DNA of 64,000 nt. Origin: Membranipora membranacea (Eukaryota > Bryozoa > Gymnolaemata > Cheilostomatida > Membraniporidae). Each line of letters starts with the position of its first letter. Position 1 is the stretch's first letter. The stretch spans positions 5,146,001 through 5,210,000 of the forward strand of contig OU612071.1 in the NCBI GenBank assembly GCA_914767715.1, written 5' to 3'. The notes under the pieces were generated by a model. That model made no database searches, had not been told where the DNA came from, and saw only the letters and a list, made by a program, of their open reading frames with translations. This document shows, one piece after another, positions 49,913-58,792 of the stretch. The translations under genes and the position numbers were made by a program.

Positions 49913-50361
49913 TAGGCGGTGCAATGATAGCATTAGCTTGCCATAATTAGATTGCATTGAAAAACTGTTATTCCATGTAAAATTGAGGCATGTGGTTCAT
50001 TTCGAGCGTAATATCTTTCTGATATATGTTATGAATTGCAAAGGTGTGTGATACAATGAGGACTCACATTTGGGGTCCAAGATGGAAAGGGTGTTGAATA
50101 AAAGTTTTCATGAGCGCTTTTGTACCAATAGCATATTGTGTAAACCTCAACGCTTGGTAAGGTAAAATTGGCAGCTGCGTAATTCTCTCCGCTCATTCCA
50201 ACTTTTGAAACAATGAGAACGTCTTTCGAGTCGACCACCAACAGAGACGCTGAAATAAATATTTATCAATTTTATTAACAAGCAGGTTTCGTAGAAGGGG
50301 ATGCAAGTATCAATGACGACATTGGAAAAAAACAACCCGAATAAATTTCCGCATGCAGTTT

Positions 50362-50604
50362 TGTGATCTGTGCTAATATGCTAGTCAATTGTAGTTATGT
50401 TCCCTTTTATTTTATGTTGAGATATCCCATAATCCCATGGTCAAGTCATGTGACATGTAGTTTCAGTTTCTTTGATAAAGTTTGAGTTGTTGTTTTGCAA
50501 TTGCAGTGTGGAGAGGATTTTTCTACTGTCTTAGTTAGGCTTTGCAGTTCATTAGAATACAACATTCAGTATCTTACGTATAACTCAGTGTGTCTTATTC
50601 TACA
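50362..50604 (+). repeat. 5' LTR (243 bp)
   Basis: Direct repeat of 54326-54568. It differs by C/A, T/C, G/C and T/A substitutions. It begins TG and ends CA. The gag reading frame is already open inside it from 50495. Confidence 0.93.
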
Positions 50605-50620
50605 AGCTATTTCGGCTATC

Positions 50621-51388
50621 ATGGTATCCAAGGCTATAAGGTTTTCTGATATCATCAAGAGTTATGAGGACCAGAAGACAAGTGGTGAGTTCTTTGTTTG
50701 GATAGAGAAGCTAGAGCTGGTGGCACAGTTGCAAGGGTTGACAGATCTGCCTAAGTTTGTGCCATTGTTCTTGTCAGGTCCTGCCTTTTCTGTGTATCAA
50801 CAGCTGAGTGATGAAACTAAGAATGATTATGATTTGTTAAAAGCTGAGTTATCCACTGCTTTCAGCATTGATCCATTTACAGCGTATGATGAGTTGAAGA
50901 GCAGAGTATTAATCGAGAATGAGTCGGTTGATGTGTATTTAGCTGATATAAGGCGGTTGGTGGCATTGATGGGTCATGGACATCATGGTGAGCCTCTGGT
51001 CAGGTGTGCATTTGTATCAGGCCTACCTTCTGATGTAGCTATGCAGTTAAAATCTACTGTTAATGTTGAGAGGTTGGGGCTCGCAGAGTTAGTAGGGAAA
51101 GCGCGTGCAATGCTTGCATCAAGGGGAGGCAATTCTGCCTTTGCTTGTGCAGGTGTAAAGTCAAATGTAAAAGCTGTACAGTGCTTCGTCTGCTCTGGTA
51201 ATGGGCATGTAGCTCGGGAATGTCCTAACAGTAAAAAGGAGCGGTATGTTAGTGGTCGATCTCAGCGTGATCGAAGATGCTATATATGTGATTCACCCGA
51301 TCACCTGGCAAACAAATGCCCAAACCGATCGGGAAATTGGACCGGGGCAGTATCTGCGTCGGATACTCGCCCCGCATCGCAGCAATAG
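50621..51388 (+). CDS. gag: Retrotransposon Gag with two zinc knuckles
   Basis: 255 codons from ATG 50621 (MVSKAIRFSDIIKSYED) to TAG 51388; the frame is also open upstream into the LTR. The N-terminal part is the helical capsid-like region of retrotransposon Gag (FVWIEKLELVAQLQG, AFVSGLPSDVA). The C-terminus has two CX2CX4HX4C knuckles, CFVCSGNGHVAREC and CYICDSPDHLANKC, for RNA binding and packaging. Gag ends inside pol, and the overlap holds a -1 frameshift signal at 51331-51374. It starts only 17 bp after the LTR, leaving almost no leader. Confidence 0.9.
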   Translation: MVSKAIRFSDIIKSYEDQKTSGEFFVWIEKLELVAQLQGLTDLPKFVPLFLSGPAFSVYQQLSDETKNDYDLLKAELSTAFSIDPFTAYDELKSRVLIENESVDVYLADIRRLVALMGHGHHGEPLVRCAFVSGLPSDVAMQLKSTVNVERLGLAELVGKARAMLASRGGNSAFACAGVKSNVKAVQCFVCSGNGHVARECPNSKKERYVSGRSQRDRRCYICDSPDHLANKCPNRSGNWTGAVSASDTRPASQQ

Positions 51389-54294
51389 AGGCGCCATTAC
51401 CTGTGATAAACATTTTGATCAATGGCGTTCAGTGTAGATCGTTGGTTGACACAGGTTGTCAGCGGACCGTTGTGACATCTCATGTGATCAAAGTGTTAGG
51501 TGCTAAGCACAACTCTAAGCCTAGTGTTGTGACAATGCTCGATGGCAAAACTACTCAGTGTGCAGGAGAAGTTGACTTGGTGTTAGATACATGTCGTGAT
51601 TCAGTGAAATTACGATGCTTTGTCGCGTCATCTCTGGTATGTGGATTTTCCGCAATGATAGGTATGGATGCTGTCAGAGGTTTGGGTGGCGTAACTGTGA
51701 GCTCGAGGAGTGTTCCACATTTTGGCAATGTTGATGAAGGTATGCATATGTCCTTGGTTGCTGCTGTAGGAGTTTCGGTGGTTCCTTCTCTTGAGGTCGA
51801 AGACACTGATTTTAGAGCGATTTATGATGGAAATCAATGGAAGGTCTTTTGGAAATGGAAGGATGAAGAGCCTACTTTGAGAAATCAAAGAGGCGAGTAC
51901 AATATCAGTGACAAATGTAGGGCAGGTTATGAGAGAGAGGTTGAGTCATGGATTGAGTGTGGGTGGTTAGTAGAGCATGATGTCTCAAAACATGGTGAAG
52001 TGAAGGGTGTGATACCAATGTTGGCTGCATTTCAGCCCAACAAAGATAGTAAGATAAGGCCTGTTATGGACTATGGGAAAGAGTTGAATCAGTATATCAG
52101 TAGCAACCCAGGCGTTGATGTTGCTGTATGTCAGGATAAGTTGCGCAAATGGCGCAGATTTGGCTCAAACTGTTCTATGCTTGATCTCAAAAAGGCATAC
52201 CTGCAGTTGTATGTTGATGATGAGCTGCTGAAGTTCCAGGCGGTTTGTTATAAGAACAAAATGTATGTCATGACACGGATGGGTTTCGGTTTGAATGTTG
52301 CACCGAAAATAATGTCAAAGGTTCTTGGTAAGGTTCTGTCAATGGATAGTGCAGTTGAACACGGTACTGATCACTACATAGACGATATCATAGTTGATGA
52401 GGACAGAGTATCGGTGGATTGTGTGAGAGCCCATCTTCGAAAGTATGGCTTGGTGACAAAGGAACCTGAGAGAATGTGTGATGCTAGGGTGCTTGGCTTG
52501 CGTGTAAAGCTTACTGAGAGTGATGAGTTGGTCTGGGGTAGGGACAATGAGTACGTTGACATAGCTGATGTAGTGACTAAACGAGAGTTGTTCTCGGTGT
52601 GTGGTCGCCTCACTGGGCATTATCCTTTAGGTGGATGGCTACGAGTGGCATGTAGCTTTATGAAGAGACAGGCAAGTGATTGTGACTGGGATGAGAAGGT
52701 TCCCACTCGCGTAAAGGAGATGTTGCTTGAAACTCAGGCAATGCTAGCCAAAAGAGACCCTGTTTGTGGAGTATGGTCTGTGCCTTGTACTGAGGAAGGA
52801 GTGATATGGTGTGATGCAAGCAGCCTAGCTGTCGGAGTGATAGTTGAGATAGGTGGTGTGATGGTAGAGGATGGCTGTTGGTTGAGGAAAGATGATGGCA
52901 ATCATATCAATGTTGCTGAGTTAGAGGCAGTAGTCAGGGGTTTGAGCTGTGGTATAAAATGGGAGTTGAAGTCTATGAAAGTTATGACAGATTCTGCTAC
53001 TGTGTATGGCTGGGTGAAATCGGTGATAAATGACAGCAAGCGTCCTAATGTCGGAGGTCTTGGTGAGCTGCTTACTAGGAGGAGGTTGAGTATGATCGTT
53101 GAGCTAATCGAGTTGTATGACTTACATGTCGAGGTGGTATTGGTCAAGTCAGAGGCTAATCTAGCTGATGCACTTACAAGGGTTCCTAAGAAGTGGCTCA
53201 AACCTCTAGCTCAGGTTGTATCAGTCGGCTGTGTTGGCGGATACTCTATTGAGGCTGTGCGTGATCTTCATGATACTAACCACCTGGGGGTGGAAAGGAC
53301 CTTTTATCTTTCCAGGTGTAAGTGGGGCGATGCAGTACAAAAAGATGATGTGGTCCAAGCGGTGAGGGAATGCCAAGTCTGCAGACGTGTTGATCCAGCA
53401 CCAGTAAGATGGGAACATGGTGAGCTTTCTGTTGATGAGACATGGTTCAGACTAGCATCAGACATCACTCATTATGGAGGCAGTCGGTACTTGACCCTAA
53501 TAGACTGTGGACCTAGCAGATTCTCTATATGGCGACAGCTCACCAATGAGACGACCGAAGCTGTCATAAAACTGCTAGGACAAATCTTCAATGAGCGTGG
53601 ACCTCCTAAAGAACAGTTAACTGATAATGGACCATGTTATGTGAGCGAGAGGTTCCGTGGATTTATGGCTAAGTGGAACGTGGACCATATATTCAGTTGT
53701 GCCTACAAGAAGCAAGGAAACGGCATAGTAGAGCGGCAACATAGAACAATCAAGAGAATGGTTGCTCGCTCCGGTGGCTCAGTACAGGATATGGTGTACT
53801 GGTACAACTTTTCAGCAAAAGTTGATGGTAGCACGCCGGCGGAATCTATCTACCAATACGGCGGTCAGTCATTGCCAGATGTGACAGGGAACTCATTCCG
53901 TCGACAGAGAGACACTCATCTCAATCCATTCAGTGTCGGAGACAGTGTGTATGTAAAACCTCCTGGTGCCCGCTGCACGACTACATGGCCAACTGGGGAG
54001 GTAACCGCTATCATCTCAAACACTGCCGTTAAGGTTGGTAGCACACCCAGACATGTCAGTGACCTAAGGCTATGCCAGCATTTCTCTCCAACCAATGAAG
54101 AGAATGGACAATCAATTCAAGGCGCTATTGACTATGAGCTAGTTGACCTTGGTGGGGAGGATGCATCTGATGACGATGCGGGACAACATGGAAGTGTTAG
54201 TGATGCCAGTGACAATGAGAGTGTCGGAGAGCAAGATCAAGCCAGGGCCCGTAATCCCCCTCAGCGATTCGGTAACAATATTTATGACACCTGA
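51316..54294 (+). CDS. pol: Retrotransposon Pol: protease, reverse transcriptase, RNase H, integrase
   Basis: 992 codons if counted from the ATG at 51316; more likely made as a Gag-Pol fusion by the -1 shift at 51331. Aspartic protease: SLVDTGCQRT (residues 43-51). Reverse transcriptase about 170-450: SMLDLKKAYLQL, RMGFGLNVAPKIM, palm HYIDDIIV (YIDD 354-357). RNase H about 495-625: WCDASS (D500), VAELEA (E535), MTDSA (D559), ADAL (D618). Integrase from about 645: HX3H (652, 656) and CX2C (686, 689) zinc site, then D716, D770 and E806 with the DD35E spacing (LTDNG to IVERQ). An acidic tail follows. No stop or frameshift is seen. The RT motifs belong to a Ty3/gypsy-related lineage common in invertebrates; the clade was not assigned. 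Confidence 0.92.
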   Translation: MPKPIGKLDRGSICVGYSPRIAAIEAPLPVINILINGVQCRSLVDTGCQRTVVTSHVIKVLGAKHNSKPSVVTMLDGKTTQCAGEVDLVLDTCRDSVKLRCFVASSLVCGFSAMIGMDAVRGLGGVTVSSRSVPHFGNVDEGMHMSLVAAVGVSVVPSLEVEDTDFRAIYDGNQWKVFWKWKDEEPTLRNQRGEYNISDKCRAGYEREVESWIECGWLVEHDVSKHGEVKGVIPMLAAFQPNKDSKIRPVMDYGKELNQYISSNPGVDVAVCQDKLRKWRRFGSNCSMLDLKKAYLQLYVDDELLKFQAVCYKNKMYVMTRMGFGLNVAPKIMSKVLGKVLSMDSAVEHGTDHYIDDIIVDEDRVSVDCVRAHLRKYGLVTKEPERMCDARVLGLRVKLTESDELVWGRDNEYVDIADVVTKRELFSVCGRLTGHYPLGGWLRVACSFMKRQASDCDWDEKVPTRVKEMLLETQAMLAKRDPVCGVWSVPCTEEGVIWCDASSLAVGVIVEIGGVMVEDGCWLRKDDGNHINVAELEAVVRGLSCGIKWELKSMKVMTDSATVYGWVKSVINDSKRPNVGGLGELLTRRRLSMIVELIELYDLHVEVVLVKSEANLADALTRVPKKWLKPLAQVVSVGCVGGYSIEAVRDLHDTNHLGVERTFYLSRCKWGDAVQKDDVVQAVRECQVCRRVDPAPVRWEHGELSVDETWFRLASDITHYGGSRYLTLIDCGPSRFSIWRQLTNETTEAVIKLLGQIFNERGPPKEQLTDNGPCYVSERFRGFMAKWNVDHIFSCAYKKQGNGIVERQHRTIKRMVARSGGSVQDMVYWYNFSAKVDGSTPAESIYQYGGQSLPDVTGNSFRRQRDTHLNPFSVGDSVYVKPPGARCTTTWPTGEVTAIISNTAVKVGSTPRHVSDLRLCQHFSPTNEENGQSIQGAIDYELVDLGGEDASDDDAGQHGSVSDASDNESVGEQDQARARNPPQRFGNNIYDT
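51331..51374 (+). promoter_or_regulatory. -1 ribosomal frameshift signal (slippery GGGAAAT + stem-loop)
   Basis: G GGA AAT lies in the gag 0 frame as X XXY YYZ (51331-51337). After a 5-nt spacer (51338-51342) comes a stem: CGGGGCAGTATC (51343-51354) pairs with GATACT-C-GCCCCG (51362-51374), 12 bp with one bulged C, and a 7-nt loop. Pol lies in the -1 frame relative to gag and is open across this point. Gag stops about 50 nt downstream. All parts match known retroviral and retrotransposon gag-pol signals. Activity is inferred. Confidence 0.85.
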
Positions 54295-54325
54295 TCCGAA
54301 GTATGATCTTGAGATCATGGGGAGG

Positions 54326-54568
54326 TGTGATCTGTGCTAATATGCTAGTAAATTGTAGTTATGTTCCCTTTTATTTTATGTTGAGATATCCCATAATCCC
54401 ATGGTCAAGTCATGTGACATGTAGTTTCAGTTTCTTTGATAAAGTTTGAGTTGTTGCTTTGCAATTGCAGTGTGGAGAGGATTTTTCTACTGTCTTAGTT
54501 AGGCTTTGCAGTTCATTAGAATACAACATTCAGTATCTTACCTATAACTCAGTGTGTCATATTCTACA
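54326..54568 (+). repeat. 3' LTR (243 bp)
   Basis: Direct repeat of the 5' LTR, preceded by the purine tract ATGGGGAGG and followed by the target duplication AGTTT. Confidence 0.93.
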
Positions 54569-54597
54569 AGTTTCGGTGAAAAAAACGGAGGGCAAGA

Positions 54598-54621
54598 TTA
54601 TATATATATATATATATATAT
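54598..54621. repeat. (TA)n microsatellite
   Basis: About 11 TA units just right of the retrotransposon. Confidence 0.85.
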
Positions 54622-55919
54622 CAATTGGTGTTTTTAGGATGAGTTAAAACCAAATTACAGACATATAAATCTCTACGGAATTATCATTATCATGAGCTCT
54701 AAGAATTGAGATAATTTGACAGTGAAAACTTACAGTGTAGTGTGAAGTAGATCCATATACAAAGTAACATTCTCAACATTTTCGAGCTTTATTAAGGGGA
54801 AAGAATCTAGCTGCCTCTAAGCTGTCCGGCTTATCACAAATTGAGATACACATTATAATTCGGCATTAATATTAACATCAATCAATAGAAGAATGTCATC
54901 ATCTTCAAATGAAAGCAGAGACACTTTTCCCGACTTGTAAATCTTGTACAGATATGTACAGAGTGCAATTTAAAATCCATAAGTCTAACACTATACCAAA
55001 ACTGTGTCATATGACCATAATCAATAGTGTTGTTTTTAGCCAACTGATTCAAAATCTTTTTTTTACAGCACGCTATCATAAATTATTCATCGGTTTATAA
55101 CATGAGCCATTGAATAAAAAACAAAACAAGTTGTGTCCATCAGCAAGTACAATTACAAAGATCTAATATTCATGACAATTCTTTATATTTGGAAGAGGAA
55201 AACTCGATGATATCGATCAGTTTATGTGGTTCTGAAACTTTATGAGGTGAGAAAATTAGCCCATTTCTTTGATGCATTTGGAATTACAAAATTTTACAAT
55301 TAACCATTTAAAAGCCTCATATTAAAGTCAGCCCAGCTGGTGAATAATTTGCCGGAATATAAAACTTAAGTTCATATTATCATTGAGACACCCAATATTT
55401 CCAATAAAACATTTCGCTGGCCCCGCACGATAAATCGCTGTGTAGCAAAAAAAGATTGTATGAATGTGACGAGATAATTTGACATGACATGATATTCCAC
55501 TTTAAATCCTTTTGTTAATCTGAGGGAGATCAATTAAATTCAGCTTCAGCAGACACAGCTAAATTTTATGGTGAAAAATATGGAGTTCTTACTGATTTAG
55601 AACAAGAGAAAATCACAGATCAGCTTATGCGATTCATCGGCCTGAGCTTCTGATCTCTTTGAGTTGAATAGAGTTGCTGATTTTCTGTCTATTCATATAG
55701 GTACAAATTTGTCAATGTCAATACACACATCATCCCATGTTTTTCATTTACATAATATTAAGAATGAGTGAAATAGGCCAGATATTACGCAGCATATGGG
55801 TGAGACCGGGCCGGTGTGGCCGTATACTATGATACCGGCCTATATATTGATAGAGCCCCGCAGTGTAGTTAAGGTCAGATTGTTGTCCAAGATGTGAAAT
55901 TTTGAAGCTTTAATCTCAA
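54622..55919. other. No gene recognised
   Basis: AT-rich DNA, probably intron 1 of copy F. No open frame with family support. Confidence 0.4.
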
Positions 55920-56012
55920 TTACAAAAATCCCCTCCCTGCCTGGGAAATGAACGCGGGACCTTCAGTATGCTAAGCCAAAGCCATGCAGCTGATCTACGC
56001 CTCACTGATGTC
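55920..56012 (-). repeat. tRNA-like SINE head fragment
   Basis: On the minus strand GAGGCGTAGATCAGCTGCATG resembles an A box, and AAGGTCCCGCGTTCATTTCC a B box, about 45 bp downstream. The body does not match the SINEs at 47.5 and 49.7 kb, so it would be another family. A degenerate tRNA pseudogene is the alternative. Confidence 0.35.
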
Positions 56013-56411
56013 ACTGTGGTGCATATACACAATCATATCGAAAGTTGTTTTGTTTTGGCATATTTCCAACATCCTATCACAAGCAAGCAAATACACAGCA
56101 TAACGGCCAAGTGATGATCTCTGTACAAGTAGTTGCGGTTAGAGCATAATAGCGATGAATAACGATGAAGCTTACGATATGAAATATTTTGTGAGCAGTG
56201 ACATTGAAAGATGTTTGCTTTTGTCTGGCAAACCAAGGATTTCAAGAGAAATCCTTGGGCAAACTGTGGTATGATACTATGAGCAAGCAGTGATCATTAA
56301 ACCAAGGAGTTTTTTCACAAATAAAGGGATAAGTGAATTCTTGAAAGTATCACAAATTGTAGTTTAGCTCAATCTTCAATCGTACAAAAAAGAATCAAAC
56401 AGTTTTCCTAC

Positions 56412-56496
56412 CCGGTGATGGTGTTGCCTTGATGCCAGCCAAGGATGTGGCTAAATAAAAGGCACAGCCTAGCAGGAAACAATTAGCGGCAGTCAT
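56412..56496 (-). CDS. Probable signal-peptide exon (of copy F)
   Basis: From ATG 56496 it reads MTAANCFLLGCAFYLATSLA, then GIKATPSPG, and ends in phase 1 at a GTAGGA donor. It has a hydrophobic core with a small-residue cleavage region. Phase 1 matches exon 2 of copy F (50249-50068), and order and strand are right. The intron would be 6.2 kb, swollen by the 4.2-kb LTR element. The residues do not resemble the signal exons of copies A, B and E, so it could belong to another gene. Confidence 0.45.
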
Positions 56497-57211
56497 AGGT
56501 ATCCCTGGTAAAAATTACCGACCCCCCCCCATCCCCTCGTCTAGTCAGACTAACATGCCAAACCTCACGGTAAATCTGAAGTACGCGACAGATGATGATA
56601 ATCTCTCCTATCACCAACTCCTAACATCACAGTTAACATGACAAAACTAAATCTAAATCAGAACTCGATATCATCGTTGTCAGACACTGTAATACTAAGA
56701 TTTCGAGCTTCTTGATATTAAGTCATTCACTGGGGAGAAGTGTGAAGGCTTTGTATCGGCGATAGATTAATCGATCTCGGTTCAAGCACGGTACTATTTT
56801 GTCAAAACGCAATAGGTCCAGTCAGTCTAAGATTTCCACTGAGATCTCCCATCTATAAAAAAATAACACCATACAGAGAGTTACCTCACCAGTTTATTCA
56901 ATGGTGACCAAGAAAAAGAAGATAAAAACAAATGCTGAAACCATTCTCACGGGTATTGCCCATCAGGCTACACTAGGAGCAATAGAGTATCATACTGAAA
57001 CTTAAAATGCAATTATGTGCAAAGTCATGTTGTGGCCTTAGCTGAACCAGTACGAGCCAGCGAAATTTTCAAATTAGGTTGCAGTATGTGACTGCTTCAA
57101 ACAATAATACCAACAATATAAACAATATAATAAATGATGAATCGATGAAAGGAAAAAAAAAATCTGAGCTCCAGAAAAATTGACAATAAATCTGGGTAAT
57201 TTTCACCCAAA

Positions 57212-58792
57212 ATGAACAAAGGCAAGAAGAGAAAACTCATTTCCAGTAATGATCCTGATGAGGATGATGCTGAGGATAATATCTTCACCTATTCGCTCAA
57301 CAAGTTGAAGGCATTACAAAAGAAAATCGACTCTACTACCACTGATGAGTCTATCACCATTAAAGGTAATCCGGGAAACATCCAAATTGTCGTTGACTGC
57401 AGCACAGCTGTTTTTGAGCTTGTCAGATCTATATTTCAAACATCAATTCAGGAGCAATATCTTTATGTAACTAGGAAAATGAATAAAGATAAGGACAAAA
57501 ACACAACAGCCACCATATTCACCGTTAAAAACAAGAAGAAATCGGATAGACGCCTTTATACTGCAAACTTTTACCATACCACCTCTAGAATACTGGTGAA
57601 TGCTATCAAAGATGTGGATGTGTTTATAAGTCACTACTCTAAGCTGGTAGGTGAATTACAGCCAGAAACAATTGCCAATTTAAACGAGAAAGTCCGTTCC
57701 TCATGCTCAAATGCAATGGAATCGCTGAAAAGTAAACAAACCAATGCCAACAGCAGCACAACTCAACAACAAAGCACACAGGGTGCTCTGGGGGGATCTA
57801 CAGTCTCACTGCCAGAGTCTTCTCAGTGTTCCCTGTCTGAGACAATGGAGACTTCTGCTCCATTCGTCGACAGCGCTCCCAGTCATTCCAGGGACAGAGA
57901 TTGTGGGGAGAGTCCCGGATGTGCGTCATGCAGAACTCTACATGGCGTGCTTTCTATTATGATGGAGAAGATGGACAGCATGCAGGAGAAGATGGACAGC
58001 ATGCAGGTTAAATTGGATAAAATTACTAGTGCTTTTTCTGAGAGCCCTAGTACAAAGGAATGTCCATCAAATTCCAAAAATACCGTACAACAAACATATC
58101 TTCCAACTCAAACTCTTAACACCACACAACAATGGTCATCAGTTGCAAGCAGCAGTAGACAACTCCACAGAAATATTCCTTCATCAACAACACATCAAAA
58201 CACACCAACACCAAGTTCACCGGCAACTACATCCAACACACCAGATCACATGCCATCTATTACAAAAACAGCTCGTCCAAACAACTTCAACCCCAAGCAC
58301 TGCATCGTAATAAGTATCAACAAGTCATCAAAAACCTACCAAAACTATAATCAAGACAACATCAGACGTGAGATTAACCGTGAATTCGGCCCAACAATCA
58401 TAGAAAACATAACGACCTACAATTTCAAGACAGAATCTCCAAAAATTATGCTGCACCTTCGCGATGAAAAGACAGTGACCAAGTTGATAAACACTTGGAA
58501 TACATTACTATTTGAAAATTCGCAAGTAAGAAAGACAATCAATCCAGAATCAGCAAAAGTCAACACTGGTATGCTGAGAGGCATTCCTATCGATGCTGAT
58601 GATGAACTTGTAATAAAAGAGATATCACAGAATTTCCCCAACTCTTCAGCTATAAGGATTTACAAAGGGGAAAAGAAAATGCGCATCTTTAAAGTAAAGT
58701 TTGACACTCAGGACCAATACAACAAGGTCCTCAGTCAAGGTATGATTTTAGACTCACTTAAACTTAAATGCCATTTTGAAAAACTTCTATGA
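57212..58792 (+). CDS. LINE ORF1 protein (coiled coil + RRM-like domain), 526 aa
   Basis: Starts MNKGKKRKLISSNDPDEDDA, a basic then acidic N-terminus. At about residue 245 come the repeated heptads MEKMDSMQEKMDSMQVKLDK, a likely trimer- or dimer-forming coiled coil, just after a Cys group (CGESPGCASC). A Ser/Thr/Pro/Gln-rich linker follows to about residue 350. Residues 360-526 look like the RRM-like domains of LINE ORF1 proteins (KVNTGMLRGIPIDADDELV, RIFKVKFDTQDQYNKVL). No CCHC knuckles. Expected role: nucleic-acid binding and chaperoning of the element RNA. Ends at TGA inside the ORF2 start. Confidence 0.85.
   Translation: MNKGKKRKLISSNDPDEDDAEDNIFTYSLNKLKALQKKIDSTTTDESITIKGNPGNIQIVVDCSTAVFELVRSIFQTSIQEQYLYVTRKMNKDKDKNTTATIFTVKNKKKSDRRLYTANFYHTTSRILVNAIKDVDVFISHYSKLVGELQPETIANLNEKVRSSCSNAMESLKSKQTNANSSTTQQQSTQGALGGSTVSLPESSQCSLSETMETSAPFVDSAPSHSRDRDCGESPGCASCRTLHGVLSIMMEKMDSMQEKMDSMQVKLDKITSAFSESPSTKECPSNSKNTVQQTYLPTQTLNTTQQWSSVASSSRQLHRNIPSSTTHQNTPTPSSPATTSNTPDHMPSITKTARPNNFNPKHCIVISINKSSKTYQNYNQDNIRREINREFGPTIIENITTYNFKTESPKIMLHLRDEKTVTKLINTWNTLLFENSQVRKTINPESAKVNTGMLRGIPIDADDELVIKEISQNFPNSSAIRIYKGEKKMRIFKVKFDTQDQYNKVLSQGMILDSLKLKCHFEKLL

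Larger units (their letters stand above)
47147..50249 (-). pseudogene. Pentraxin/LamG-PAN secreted protein, copy F (diverged, several stops)
   Basis: Exons 50249-50068 (SLLVVDSKDVLIVSKVGMSG, YTICYWYKSAHE), 49229-49075 (GGSIFYIYYRHSDGRLYIYL), 48329-48197 (133 nt), 47998-47810 (189 nt, SSGRICCLNIWSRYLTSLEI) and PAN 47397-47147 (251 nt, MMGLGLNNTTYSRNKDHCLA to TAA). It is the most diverged copy; its exon length changes in exons 4-6 are whole codons. Lesions: exon 2 ends in phase 0 instead of 1; exon 3 ends with TAG (49077-49075) where copies B and E have CAG; exon 4 has TAA at 48248-48246. The LamG end and the PAN exon are open with Cys kept. Its signal exon is probably at 56496-56412, beyond a retrotransposon insertion in intron 1. 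Confidence 0.75.
50362..54568 (+). mobile_element. LTR retrotransposon, complete, young
   Basis: Two 243-bp LTRs (50362-50604 and 54326-54568) bound it, with a 5-bp target duplication AGTTT (50357-50361 and 54569-54573). The LTRs start TGTGATCT and end TTCTACA, and differ at only four bases by eye (about 1.6%), so insertion is recent. Inside are gag (0 frame) and pol (-1 frame, order protease, RT, RNase H, integrase, as in Ty3/gypsy-like elements). A purine tract ATGGGGAGG (54317-54325) abuts the 3' LTR. No standard TGG-type tRNA primer site follows the 5' LTR: the sequence runs AGCTATTTCGGCTATC straight into the gag start at 50621. The element sits in intron 1 of copy F if the signal exon at 56.4 kb belongs to F. 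Confidence 0.93.

Noticed and set aside
51555-53418. Several antisense frames over pol
   Set aside because: They are Ser/Thr-rich shadows of the pol coding frame.
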